Assembly (NCBI GenBank): GCA_016110215.1
Contig: JADWQD010000004.1
Coordinates: forward strand, 1,922,001-1,986,000
Length of the DNA stretch: 64,000 nt
From: Capronia americana
Taxonomy: Eukaryota; Ascomycota; Eurotiomycetes; Chaetothyriales; Herpotrichiellaceae
Reading direction: 5' to 3'
This document shows positions 12,442-23,916 of this stretch, one piece after another. A model generated the notes under the pieces. That model searched no databases. It was not told the DNA's origin and was given only the letters and a program-made list of their open reading frames with translations. A program made the translations under genes and the position numbers. The stretch's first letter is position 1, and the number at the start of each line of letters is the position of its first letter.

Positions 12442-13457
12442 TACACGCTGTCGGGTCTGTACACTACGATTGGACGGTCCGGAAACAGGGGATTCTATTC
12501 TGCGCGGAATGCATGGTGTCTGGATTCGATGGGTATGGAAAAGGATGGTGACGAGGTCTCAAAACTGGCAGGAAGCTGCATAGATTGGCGATGCTTCCAT
12601 CAATTGATTCATGTACATGAAAACATTTAGACCAACAGCTTTCCCACGAAAACACAGCAGTCGCAATCGACGAAAGGCCGGTGAGACCAGTGTCAGGTCT
12701 GATTCTCCCAGGTTGTGCGCGTCAGAGGCTGCAATGGCAATTCGTCAGGAGCCCATCGAATCTGCTCAGAACAATGTTTTTGCGTTATCGCAGAAGCAAG
12801 TTGCGTACTCGGTACCTGAACTCATGCCCCTTCGCTTAACCTCACATTATGCTCAGATTGTCCTCATCCTGGTTTCCCCCCAAGCTGATAAGATCTTGAC
12901 TAGGTGACTAGTGCTCATCAAAGCGACACGCTAATGGCCTTAGTGTCAAGTACCCCTCGCGTGCTCTGGGGCGATACTGATGCCTGCGCCGTACCTGAAT
13001 TCCACCTTATCCGACGCGATTTCATCTACTGTCACGGAGCACAAAGTGCTCACGACCTCGCTAAGCTTTTAGATCGAAACCATCTTTCTGGTCGTCGAGT
13101 CCCAGGTACAAACTCAACGGTTGCAGCTGCATCTCGACACCCTGATGGACTGACTATCACAGCGGGACGGGACCTGCGCTTACTCGACCGCAGCTGCGCG
13201 TACTCGCTACCAACTAACTCTACGAGTACTGGGTACAATCTCTTCCACCAAAGCATGTCTCACCACTGATCCAGCTCTCACACCCTTCCGACCTCGCATT
13301 TTGTGACTGGGGAGCTCGGTCCTTCGTCTTTCGAACTCCACCGCCAGCAACCTAGGGAACCACAGTAAGCAGCATCTCAGTTGCTTCCCCGAAGCTGCGT
13401 CAATCTCGACTCAGCAGCCACGTGGGAGTCCTGAAAACACGCGCAACCGCACCTACC
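12442..13457. other. Intergenic, no gene seen
   Basis: 1.0 kb between the rhodopsin-domain gene and the GNAT gene, both on the plus strand. It must contain the GNAT promoter. An open frame at 12904-13269 lacks an ATG start and motifs. Confidence 0.5.
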
Positions 13458-14624
13458 ATGTCCCTGTCCGAAGGAGCCTTACCATACGCATCTTCTCCGG
13501 CACCCTCCCGGCCCACGTTCAAACTTCGCCGAGCAGGATTCTTAGATCTCCCCGCTGCAGCCCGCACGTGCTCCCTCGCCTTTGATGACGATGTGCTGTT
13601 TGGCCGCCTCATCCATCCATACAGGAAACAATACCCAGGTGACGTCGACAAGTACTGGTACCGCCGGTTTGTCGTGGACTTTTGGGACTGGAGCCATGTT
13701 TTCCTTGTGACGACGGAACCTGACGCTGCAGACAAGACAAAGGAGATCGTGACCGGCTTTGCCCATTGGAGTCGCATAGCTCCCGGTTGGAGAGACAACC
13801 AAAGAGCCGGTTGGGGTCTGACTCCGCTGGATCCAAGTAAGTTCCTTTCCAGTTTGGGCCGCTCATTCGCCTGTTGTCGCACATGAAGTTCAGGTGGGAG
13901 AGGGCATAGCGTTGAGAGCTGCCTCGCAATCATGCGGCATGCTTGCGCGGGCTTTGCCCACCAACCATCACTATCTGTATGGTCGTGTCGTTCAAGGACA
14001 CAGATTCTCCCTGCCCAGCCCACGCTACTCGAAGTCACACGATAGTGGCACTGACAACACACCAACTGCACCCTCATAGGACATCTGATTCAACCACTCT
14101 GCCGCTTATTCATGAGATTTCTTGCGTTCATCTCGCCGAATCGTGCGGCCTCGAAGGAAGATGAACTCATCATCGAAAGATCATACAACTACCTTGATCA
14201 CATATGGACAGGTGAACGATCGGAATCATGGTATCTCGAATGCCTGGCTGTCCATCCTGACTATCAGAAACGAGGTCAAGGCCGTGCGCTTGTCAACTGG
14301 GGCTTGGAGCAAGCACACAATGAAGGTATCGCCTGCAGCGTCATTGCCGCAGATGGAAAGGAGAGATTCTATCAGGCATGCGGGTTTGATGTTGGGCCTG
14401 TCGGAAGATCCGGCGAAGGAGAAGGTAACCCGCTGAGAGAAGTCCCTGGTGGCCTAGTATTCTTCAAGGAGAAGAAAGGTATAGTCCTCCCCGACCGCGA
14501 GATTGGATCGTGGACGTATGGGCATGGTATCTTTGACTGGGACAACTGGAAGAAGCAGGTCGAGGCAAGAAAGCATGCGGCAGGATGGAGTAGTGACTCG
14601 TCCACAGCTTTCGGCGCGCAATGA
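13458..14624 (+). CDS. GNAT-family N-acetyltransferase
   Basis: Transfers an acetyl group from acetyl-CoA to an unknown amine. Start ATG 13458 (context ACCATGTCC); the open frame extends upstream only through non-ATG codons. Exons 13458-13836 and 14080-14624; 307 aa. The acetyl-CoA-binding motif A is LAVHPDYQKRGQGRALVNWG (R-x2-G-x-G/A form), followed by FYQACGF, the usual GNAT C-terminal element. The intron (13837-14079, GTAAGT to TAG, 243 bp) is three to five times longer than others in the window. The junction A/GA gives Arg and a smooth DPRHLIQPL reading, but a small missed exon inside it cannot be excluded. This looks like the fungal GNAT group with a long N-terminal half; substrate unknown. 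Confidence 0.85.
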
Positions 14625-16046
14625 TTGTCTGCCAAAAGTTACAATTCCGCCTCGAAGCTCCCGATCAATCCTCGCAAATTAGTTTCAATGCTCGATCTCG
14701 GCGTGGGTCGCGAAGGCCGTCAAGTTCACTCACACGATATGCCGGTCCTGTTGCGGTCGAGGTGTCTGAAATCCGGATTGTGTTAGACTCAGATCGAAGT
14801 GGTGCCTCCGACTTTTTGAGGCAAGGGCCGGAATTTGTTTCTAGTTGTAAGTACAGCTGGCGTGGTCACAGCTAAACTGGAGCGATGCCGCCGCCGCCGC
14901 TCAACTCAAGCTTTGCAACCATTGTGACTCGGCCTTGGGCAATTAGTGGCCTCCGACAGAGCAGAGAAGGCCAAGCCACCTTTCGAGTAACTCGTACAGT
15001 TCCGAGGTCGATAATGTCCGCAACCCTGCGAGATGGAACATAATATCGCAGACGGTCCAGAAAGTCGTATCATGAGGGACGCAAGGCAATCAATTGACTC
15101 TTCCGCCAGGCCTGCATGAGCTTAGAAACCAATGCTTGTGGACCCATTTGAGGCGGGAGATGATTGCTCCAGCGCGACCACGAGGGATCATGGACTCGGC
15201 AAGCGCAGGAACTTCATTCGACCGTTTTAATCCGCTCAAACTCCGCTGCATGATACCCCGTACTGTGTGTCCGGGGAAGTTCAGCGCGGGACGGTCGCCA
15301 ATAGCCGACCGTCGCTTATTGTTTTCGTTCAGTTGCCGACGGGAGTGGTGGTGTGCGTTCACCCTGCAGACACGTGAGGTTCAATCACAACTGGGACAGA
15401 GCTCGAACACCATCGACATCGAGACTCGCTTCGCCAAAATACTGTGTGGCGTCACAAAACATCTTCTACGAGCTCTAGAACACCGCATCTCGACGACCAG
15501 TGGCGGAAAGGGACACTGTCGTCCAGTTACCACCGTGGGGTAATCTGTGGGATAGGCCTGGTGGGACCACCCCCACGAGGTATGGAAAGGTGCACTCTGA
15601 GCCTGCCAAGGGAGGCCGACCAAAGTCCGACCTGACTAGATCTGCAGCACGCCGCTCAAATGATTCGACGGTGGATTTTCCCATCCTGCTTTTCAATCAC
15701 CGACACATCGTTGCGGGGTAGCCGCATGATCTTCAATGGCTTCGAACCGAGCGTACCATTCCCGAAAGCTTAGTGCCAAGGGCAGCTTTTGAGCAGTAAC
15801 CCCGGAAAGTCTCTCTCTGGCAAAGCAGGAAACAGGTCGAATGACACCTGCCCAGACCCCACACTGTCGAAATCTTCCCAGCTTCAATCTCTCAAGCGAG
15901 CCTAGGTCTCTTCCGCATGAGCGAGGTGCCGGATTGATTTTTGTTTATATATCATCAGCCTGCCCTCCTTCCCTGTCCGTGGCTCTGTCATCGCTCAAAG
16001 ACTCCCGCGGGATAAGCACGAACAGTTGGAATCCGGCATCCCCCAA
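14625..16046. other. Intergenic, no gene seen
   Basis: 1.4 kb between the GNAT gene and the first MFS gene. Open frames on both strands are short, mostly lack ATG starts and overlap one another. The right end, with a TATATA-like stretch near 15945, is the likely MFS promoter. Confidence 0.45.
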
Positions 16047-17707
16047 ATGGCCGCCTTTGACGACAAAACTGAGAAGATGGCTCATGCCGAAGATGTCGAG
16101 TCCGGCCGACAATCCAAGGACATCATCGAACGCCGAGTCTCCTTGAAACATGCCGACCGAGCACTTGCCATCGTTGGAGATGAGAGAGTGGAACTATCCG
16201 AAGAAGACGTACGTCTTTCCCTGGTTTTAGCAAAAGACTTTGGTGCTGACATGATTGGCAGAATAAACGTATCCGACGCAAGACCGACAGAAGGATCCTT
16301 ATGATTCTAGTCTGGGTTTACTTCCTTCAGATTCTCGACAAAACCGTGCTCGGCTACGGCGCTCTGTTTGGCATGACCACCGACACCGGTCTCACTGGCG
16401 ACCAGTACTCCTTCCTGGGGTCCATCGCTCCTATTGCACAACTTGCATGGCAACCGTTCTCGTCCTTCTTGATCGTTCGAGTGCCGCACCGCATCCTCAT
16501 GCCGACGCTTTGCCTTGGGTGGGGGATTGCCCAGGCTTCGATGGCAGCCTGCCATAACTACAGCTCACTTTTGGCTGCCCGTTTCTTCCTCGGACTGTTT
16601 GAGGCCGGCTGTCTCCCGCTCTTCAGCGTGATTACAAGCCAGTGGTATCGTCGGGCCGAGCAACCGCTTCGTGTCGCGGCTTGGTACGGAACAAATGGCC
16701 TGGCAACCATCGCCGCGTCAGCGCTCTCGTACGGGCTCGGCAACATCAAGTCCAGTGTGCTTGAGGAATGGCAAATCATCTTCCTCTTCGTTGGACTCGT
16801 CACCATCATCACCGCTCCGGTTATCTACTACTTCCTCGACAACGACATTCCGTCAGCGCGCTTCTTAACAGAGCACGAGAAAGCCCAAGCCATCGAACGT
16901 CTTCGCGCCAATCAGACTGGCACGGGTAACCGTGAATTCAAGTGGGCGCACATCGCGGAATTGGCCCTGGAACCCAAGACATACCTTTGGATTGGTCTTT
17001 CCCTGCTTCTCAACGTGGGGGCTGCCGTCACCAACACCTTCGGCCCACTCATTCTCCAAGGCGTCGGGTTCGACAAGTACAAGACGTCATTGCTGAACAT
17101 GCCCTTCGGTGCAATGCAGTTCATCGTCATCCTTCTCGCTTCCTGGGCGGCACAAAAGGCGAAATTCAAGTCGTTCGTCCTCGCAGGCCTTATGCTTCCG
17201 GTCATCGCGGGCCTGGCGGTCCTGTATTGTCTTCCACGCGAGTCGAGCTCCACCGCAGGACTTTTGGTGGCATACTACCTCCTTGCCTTCCTCTTCGGTG
17301 GCAATCCGCTCATCGTCTCCTGGATCGTCGGCAACACCGCGGGCAGCACGAAGAAATCCGTCATGATGTCTCTCTACAACGCGGGATCTAGCTCCGGCAA
17401 CATCATCGGCCCGTTGCTGTTCAACAAGAAAGATGCACCGGCGTATCATCCCGGCCTTCGCTCGGTCCTGGCCATTTTCGTCACCATGTTCGCTGTGGTT
17501 CTCATTCAGCTCGCGAACCTGTTCTTCCTGAACAAGATGCAATCCAGGCGACGAGTCAAGAATGGCAAGTCTGCCAAGATCAAGGATCACTCGATGGAGG
17601 ACAAGTACGTTCCCATGGACGAGACCGACAATGGACAGAGGCTGGGTGACAATGCTTTCCTGGATCTCACTGATGGAAAGAACGACGAATTCACGTATAT
17701 CTACTGA
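16047..17707 (+). CDS. MFS transporter, anion:cation symporter (Dal5/allantoate permease) type
   Basis: Twelve-helix plasma-membrane symporter; relatives carry allantoate, ureidosuccinate, nicotinate, pantothenate or dipeptides. Exons 16047-16208 and 16262-17707 with a 53-bp intron (CTGAC branch); 535 aa. The first ATG (16047) is used. The joined sequence NKRIRRKTDRRIL leads into helix 1 (MILVWVYFLQILDKTVLGYG), whose LDKTVLGYGALFGM is the family's helix-1 signature. RFFLGLFEAGCLPLFSVITS is the helix-4/5 motif of this subfamily. The C-terminal tail of about 60 residues is charged. Specific substrate unknown. A canonical AATAAA lies 123 bp past the stop. Confidence 0.92.
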
Positions 17708-17829
17708 TTGGAAATGTGAACGCTACGAATGAATGGCTACAGCATCAATGCAAGCGCTTGTCTATAGTTTTGTATGCTCCTGCCGTAGCATGTCTGGGTA
17801 TAATTGGGAACTCTTTTAATAATCATTTC

Positions 17830-17835
17830 AATAAA
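17830..17835 (+). terminator. AATAAA polyadenylation signal of the MFS gene
   Basis: A perfect AATAAA hexamer 123 bp after the stop at 17707, in an A/T-rich stretch without competing genes. Probable 3'-end signal; fungal signals are loose, so this is moderate support. Confidence 0.5.
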
Positions 17836-18037
17836 GCAACTCCGATGTCCGTCCAGATGCTGTTTCAATAAGGACTAAGGCTCTTGACATGATCCTCCGC
17901 CTCACTACTAACTATATCGCGGCCGGCTGATTTTTGAATACTGTAAAATGCAAATGTTGATCTTACAAGCACCGTGTGGTTTCCGACCTACTTAGTCCAG
18001 ACATAAAGTACTACTCAGAGCCCAGACCAGTATATAT

Positions 18038-18524
18038 CAGTTTCAGCCCACTTCCAGCCTAGATTAGCTCACCGAAAAAGCCAGTTGAACTAGGCCCAGC
18101 TCGACACCAGCTCAACATCAGCTCAATCCTAGCTCGACACCAGCTCGACACCAGCTCGATATCAGCTTAATACCAGCTTAATACTAGATTAACTATATAG
18201 TACTGCTCACCTCTAGTAATTTAAATCCGAATTAATATATATACTATATTTTAAAATATAAAAAATATAACTTAATACTTAAAGCTTAATGCTGATACTT
18301 AAAGTTGTGCCGATAGTTAAAGCTATACCGATATAGTATTAACACCGTATCAATACAGCATCAGAACTCTGAGACAGCATTAGAACAGCATCAGCACAAC
18401 ATCAGAATAGTATTGATTTAGTATTAATTCAGATTCAAACTACTGCAGAAGGCCTTTACAGTAATCCGGTCTTAGTCCAGTTTCACCTCACTCCAGATCA
18501 GGCTAGTTCACTGAAAACCCCCAG
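18038..18524. repeat. Degenerate direct repeat, about 47 bp, two copies 440 bp apart
   Basis: Copy 1 at 18038-18084 and copy 2 at 18478-18524 both start CAGTTTCA and share TAG-TCAC-GAAAA and CCAG blocks in the same order. Many differences are C/T transitions. This suggests a repeat unit or terminal repeats of a decayed element. Confidence 0.55.
18097..18184. repeat. Tandem array, eight units of 11 bp
   Basis: Eight adjoining 11-bp units of the form CAGCTCGACAC. Units differ almost only by C/T and G/A changes (CAGCTCAACAT, CAGCTCGATAT, CAGCTTAATAC), becoming more T/A-rich toward the right, where the AT-rich block begins. Confidence 0.85.
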
Positions 18525-19904
18525 ATCGATTTGTGGTTGCAGCTAATTTATCGCCTAAGATTAGAGATGGAGCATCTTAAACCACCTTTAGATCACCTTA
18601 GTTTACTGCTTCTAGTCTAGTCCTAGACTACCTTCAGTTTAGTCCTACACTACTATTAACTTAGTATTATACCACTCCTAAGGTAGGCCAGTACACTCTT
18701 AGGAGAGCTATACTATAATCTTTATCCTATTAAAGTAGTATAGAATAAGATTAAGGACTAGATAATATACTATTATTTAGATATATATATATAAACTATA
18801 AAGTCTTACTTATTATAGTAGGCTTAGCTAAAGAGGTAGTTAGGGATAATTACTTCTAGGAGTTAGTAAGGACTATACTTAAGAGATGCCTTTATATAAT
18901 AATAGCTACTAGGCGATATCTTAAATAGTGAAATAAATATACTCCCTTTTTATCATACTTTAAACGTTTTAAATCTTAATTCCAATTTAAAATACAGCAC
19001 GAATTTTACCCAATCGGGTTAGCGCATTTCCAAAGTAGTTAGCCTTGGTGCGGCGTGCTAGCGTTCTCCTTGGGGGGTGGGGTGCGCCAAAAAACCGGCT
19101 CCTACCACAGTACTTGTATAGAACGACTTCCTTCTGTCTACTTAGTATATATTTGTCAGGAACGGCGGTTCAGACAGGCATATTAGCTGAGAGGTCTAAG
19201 TTCCAGGCACGATTTGCCAGAATTCCAGTCTTTTTGGGCGATGCCCATGGGCTGTGGACCTCTCCATGACACATATACAATACAGTACAGTATAGTACCA
19301 AGTATATAGTTGGCTGATCGTGTACAGGTAGGTAGGTGCCTTAGTCCGATTCCGATGCACAACATCACCGCAGGTATCAGACGTCGTCATGTATTATTAC
19401 ATAATTATGAACACAGTACAGTAAGTACTACAGTGTAGAATTTTAACTGCCCTAGGCACCGTCCGACAGGGCGAACTCCAGTGGCACTGACTTTGCCAAA
19501 GCCTTTCGAGCCTGAGACGAAGGATGCATTTTCCAAGCAGCTCGAAAGTACTACTGTATGTAAGTATGTACCAACGCCATCGGATGATATCAGTTATACT
19601 GTATTTAGTACATGTACTCTCGGTGGTACTTTGATGGGCGGTCACTTGTGTACGCGACATTAGTGGTGAGTCTTTGCATAGCTCCCACTGGGGCATTGAA
19701 CTTCTCTGATTTTTAAGCGCGCCGTTCATTATTTTATGCATTCTTTTGTCAGCTATCAACACCAAGGCTACAAGTACTATATAAACTAAACGTTCTGTTG
19801 GTATCCATCCGGTCTACAGTACATATTTACGAGCGTGGTTTTGTTTTTATTCTTGGTGAGTTTGTTATGCGCTCGTTCTTCATCTTCCAATCCAATCCCT
19901 CATC

Positions 19905-21023
19905 ATGGCCACTGCGACACCCAGTTTGGTATTCGGAGGAGGATCCATCGCGTCCGACGGTGCCTATTCCAACGCGGAAGCCGTGAAGGAGCTGTTAGGC
20001 GTCCTGGAACACGAGGGGATCAAGCAGATCGATTCCGCCCAGCTGTACGGGAACGGGACCAGCGAGGAGCTGCTTGGGGAAGCCAAAGCCGGCTCACGCT
20101 TTCTCATCGACACAAAGCATGTTGGAGGTTGGATTCCCGGTAACTCGTCTCGGGAACAAGTCGTCGAGAGGGGACATGCGAGTCTAAGGAAATTGGGTGT
20201 GAAGAAGGTATGTATGAATGCAGTACTTACCAGTAAAACCCATTTTCTGTGAAAGAAAGGTTCAATTCAAGCTGGTCAGAGTCCAGTGGGATATCCAGGA
20301 TCTTCTGGCTGACCACTACACCCTGCAAGCACACAGGTCAACATCTTCTACATCCACGCGCCCGACCCTAAGGTCCCCTTGGAAGAGACGCTCGCTGGCA
20401 TCGACGACCTCTACCGCGCCGGGACATTCGACCGCTTCGGCCTCTCCAACTTCACCGCGGCAGAGGTGGAAGAGACCATCCGCATCGCAAAGGAGAAGAA
20501 CTATATCGTGCCCAGTGTCTACCAGGGCAACTACAACGCCGTTGCTCGCAGGACCGAGACAGAGCTCTTCCCCATCCTCCGCGAACACGGGATCGCGTTT
20601 TACGCCTACAGCCCCATTGCAGGTGGATTCCTGACAAAGACACGGGCCGCGCTCTCGCAAAGCTCCGGGGTCGAGGGCAGATGGAGTCGAGAGACCGCCT
20701 TTGGGCAGTTGTATCATGCCCTGTACAATAAGCCCAGGTTGTTGGAGGCACTGGACATGTGGAACGACATCTCCGAAACCACGAAGATCCCCAGAGCGGA
20801 GTTGGCGTACCGGTGGATTGTGTATCATTCGCATCTGGATGGGAAGTATGGTGATGCCGTCGTGATTGGAGCGAGCCGCATCACGCAGTTGGAGCAGACG
20901 CTGGCCGGGTTGAGACGTGGTCCTCTTCCCGAGGCGGCGTGGAAACGCATTGCTGATATCTGGGAGATCGTGAAGCATGAATCCATCCTAGATAGCTACG
21001 ACACACTCAGACTCAGCAACTAG
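19905..21023 (+). CDS. Aldo-keto reductase (AKR, aflatoxin-aldehyde-reductase-like)
   Basis: Cytosolic NADPH-dependent reductase of aldehydes or ketones; AKR7-type relatives reduce dialdehydes. Exons 19905-20207 and 20337-21023, intron 129 bp with GGCTGACC branch; 329 aa, normal length. The catalytic tetrad is visible: Asp43 and Tyr48 (IDSAQLYGNG), Lys71 (IDTKHV) and His107 (FYIHAPD), the last reached only across the splice. FGLSNFTAAEVEE and YSPIAGGFLTKT are family motifs, and VVIGASRITQLEQTL is the NADP-binding end. Substrate unknown. Stands alone between the RIP block and a convergent CBM1 gene. Confidence 0.92.
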
Positions 21024-22104
21024 ACTCATGAGATCTTGGCCTTCCGACATCTCGCCTTGCAACACAACACGTTCTTCTGAATAACGAGCCCGACTCATTC
21101 TGCGTCCGGTGCGAAACCGTCACGTCGTCTACCACTCACTGTTCCTGGCTGCGGACAGCCAATCTGCAAGAAATATTTCCCTCTCGCACCCCACACACTC
21201 TCACACGAGGGCTCCCATCCCTTCCCGTGTGCTCTCTGGTCCCGTCACCCGCCCGCTTTTCCAGGGCCACTACGCTGGCGGAAACCATTCGGTGTTTCCT
21301 CTATCCGGATGCAAATTCGGGCCTTGAGCCTTTCTCAATGAGATGGAAATTGCGGGCTTGAGGGAGGTAGGTCCTGGCGGTGACGGCTGAAGAGGCATTC
21401 TTTTCGCTGTGGCCGTGTTTCGAGGCACATCGTGCCCGGTTCTTTCCTCCTCCAACTGCTGAATGACGGTCAGGGGCCCGGTAAACAGGGCGCTAACGAA
21501 GGCCCCTGTGGATTTAGTTAGTCAGGTAGAGAACCATCGAGATGGTAAGAAATTGGGAGAGCGAGGTTGGCGGGAATGGGAGGTCAGTTGGGAGCTGCAG
21601 ATGGTTTCGATCATCCTCTTCTTCGAGCAATGGATACGCGATCATTCGCTTCGACAAGGTGTTAGGTGCAGCAGAGAAGGGGGGGCAAGGTAAGAGAAGA
21701 AGAGTAATGGCACAAGGAAAGTTATAAGAGTCTCAAAGCCAGCGAAGTAGCGAGGGGTTCTTCCTCTCATTATATCTGTCGGTCTCTCTTGATATTCTGG
21801 CAGTATGGTCCTTACAGATGTAAATGATAGGCCAAGTCCTCCACACCAACCCATGCCCTTAACGGTGTAGGTAGGGTCAGTTCGAGTTACCCAGCCCAAA
21901 GCGAAAACTCGGCGAATTGAGTCATTTGGCGTCATTCGATGAAGCTCGTAGAACTAAAAGATCAAGGCCATCCCAAGGGTCTGTTATCCGCCCGAGGCCA
22001 TCAGAAGAAACAAAGTAAGCCGGTACCAGAGGTCTCTGGACCCAGTCAGAAAATGCCGGAAATAGGAAGTGATGACTACACCCTTGCATCCGTATCGGAC
22101 CCTT
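21024..22104. other. Intergenic between convergent genes
   Basis: 1.1 kb between the 3' ends of the reductase and the CBM1 gene. Only short overlapping open frames; nothing recognised. Confidence 0.5.
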
Positions 22105-22964
22105 TTAGTGGACAACAACTCCATTCCATTGAGAGCAGTCAACTTGGGTGGCAGTTCCCACAGCGAGACCGACACCGCTGTTTCCAAAGAACGCAGCCGA
22201 AGCACCGCTGTCACTGCAAAGGTCGAAGTTGACGTTAGCACCGTACTGGTTGGTGCCTGAGAGGCCATTCTGCGAGCACAACGGATTGCCGTCTGCCGGA
22301 CAAAGGTTGTTGATCATGACAACGATAGAGGTGCCAGCGTTGCTCAGCGTGTTGCCGGACGAATCAGTCTGACCGACGAGTTTCCAGCATGTACCGCAAG
22401 CGGGCCCTTGGCCTTGGCCAGGACCGGCGCCGTACAGGTTCTGGCTCACGGCGGCGCTGAAGCCCGGTTGAGTGTAGAAGAAGCAGGCCGCTGTGTTGGT
22501 GTTGCAATTGGGTGAGCCGAAGCTGTCTCCGGCCCCATAGTGTGTGAAGGAGGCCTTGTAGGTCAAGCCGCCACCGGACGACGGGCTAGTAGGTTGGCTT
22601 GGCTCAGCACTCGTCGCTGTGCTGGCTGGTGGGGGAGCGGCAGAGCTGGAAGCCGGCTTGCTAGGCTGGACGACTGGTGGAGCTGACGTCGCTGGCTGCT
22701 GGGGTGCCGCGGGAGTATTCGTTGCTTGCAAACATTGGGAGTAGTATGGGTTCTGGGCCTGGCAGATCCAGCCTGATGTGCAAGTGGTGCCACCGGTCCA
22801 GTTAATCCCACCGCCTGTCGATAGTCAGAATACAGTATTGCATGGAAAAGGACTCAGGATGCACGCCTACATTGACCCCATGGTTGCACCGCGGTGGCGG
22901 CAGAGGCAGCAGGGCACGCCAGAGCGGCACCTGCGAGGATGCAAGCAGCAAATGATCGATGCAT
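22105..22964 (-). CDS. Secreted CBM1 plus expansin/GH45-like double-psi-barrel protein
   Basis: Secreted plant-cell-wall-active protein, probably loosening or hydrolysing cellulose. Exons 22964-22871 and 22814-22105; 267 aa. Residues 1 to about 22 form a signal peptide (MHRSFAACILAGAALA). Next is a family 1 cellulose-binding module, WGQCGGINWTGGTTCTSGW through NPYYSQCLQ. One of its cysteines is split by the 56-bp intron, so the module is only seen after splicing. A Ser/Pro/Thr linker of about 60 residues follows, then a Cys-rich barrel domain with ASFTHYGAGDSFGSPNC, ACGTCWKL and NVNFDLC. The FDL Asp matches the conserved acid of expansin-like and GH45 barrels. I would call it EglD/swollenin-like; whether it hydrolyses bonds cannot be told. 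Confidence 0.85.
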
Positions 22965-23916
22965 ATTCCTATGTCGGAAGTTGTATGGTACAGTACTCTC
23001 GGAGTATCTGAACGGGTAAACGAGTGAATGCTAGAAGCGAGCGTGTGAATGGAAGAAACGAATGAATACTCGGTCGACGAGTGTAAAGAACGACTGGCTG
23101 CTCGGGCTGAGGAGAACCTCAAGTCAACATGGGCGTGACGGACCGCATGTTATATAGTTACTCACTGGGCCATAATCTTATGCAAGGTCAAGCTGCGATG
23201 TTCTCGGGGGTGCACACGCAATGCCTGCCACGGACTACCGAGCCGAAATCTGATGTCGCTTAGATCAAGACAAGCGAATGCTCTGTGGTGAGGTCAAAGT
23301 GCCCTCCCGTCTCGATTGTCGCACCACCACGTTGCTGACCAGGAATACCATGGCTGAGCATGCCATCAGAGACCGGACAAGCTCCAACATGCCATAGGCC
23401 GGCTGTCGGGAAATTGAAGTGGTTGACTTGGAGTGGGAAAAGGAGCACTGCTGATTTGTCCTTCAATCTCCTCGGCGGCGAGGCTTGCATAAACTGGAGC
23501 GGCCCTCCACGATCTGAAACGACCCCCTGGTACATTTAGCGTCGATTCAAGGGGGAGGAGATCTGGCTAATGCTTAGACTCTCCACTGGTTAAGATCCAC
23601 CGATATCAAGTCCATTGGAGTCTGGGTCGGCACAGAATTCCAACCAAAGGTCGACATTGAGCACGTATGGGAACTGTCCATCATTGGCCGTGGAATCTAC
23701 TGCTGTGGTACATTGCGAGAGAATCAGCGGTAGGACAGGGACAAATATCCCATGGCTTTGCCTTGTACGCTGTGAGAGCTTGACCCACATGAATATGGCT
23801 AGCACTTGGTGTTGTGGAGGAGACTCTAACGGTCGCAATTCCCTGTAATTTGGACCGTGACTATCTCGGCCCTTTGCTCCATCAACCAAGGGATAACCCA
23901 TGTGGCTGGGATCATT
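22965..23916. other. Intergenic, no gene seen
   Basis: 0.95 kb between the CBM1 gene start and the end of the monooxygenase gene (both minus strand). It holds the CBM1 promoter. Two minus-strand frames (23260-23535, 23590-23901) are open but without motifs; at most eroded remains. Confidence 0.45.

Larger units (their letters stand above)
17708..19904. other. AT-rich, gene-free block with signs of RIP
   Basis: 2.2 kb between the first MFS gene and the aldo-keto reductase. From about 18.19 to 19.0 kb the DNA is strongly A+T-rich and rich in TA. In 18721-18840 I find no CA and no TG dinucleotide at all, the depletion expected after repeat-induced point mutation (CpA to TpA). Repeats are listed separately. 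No frame survives; the source was probably a transposon or other repeat, now unrecognisable. The right part (19.0-19.9 kb) is less AT-rich and includes the reductase promoter. Confidence 0.7.

Noticed and set aside
13400..14077. 225-codon minus-strand open frame
   Set aside because: Antisense to the first exon and intron of the GNAT gene, whose motifs are clear.
18800..19000. Centromere or telomere core in the AT-rich block
   Set aside because: Only about 1 kb long, flanked by ordinary genes, with RIP-type dinucleotide bias explaining the composition.
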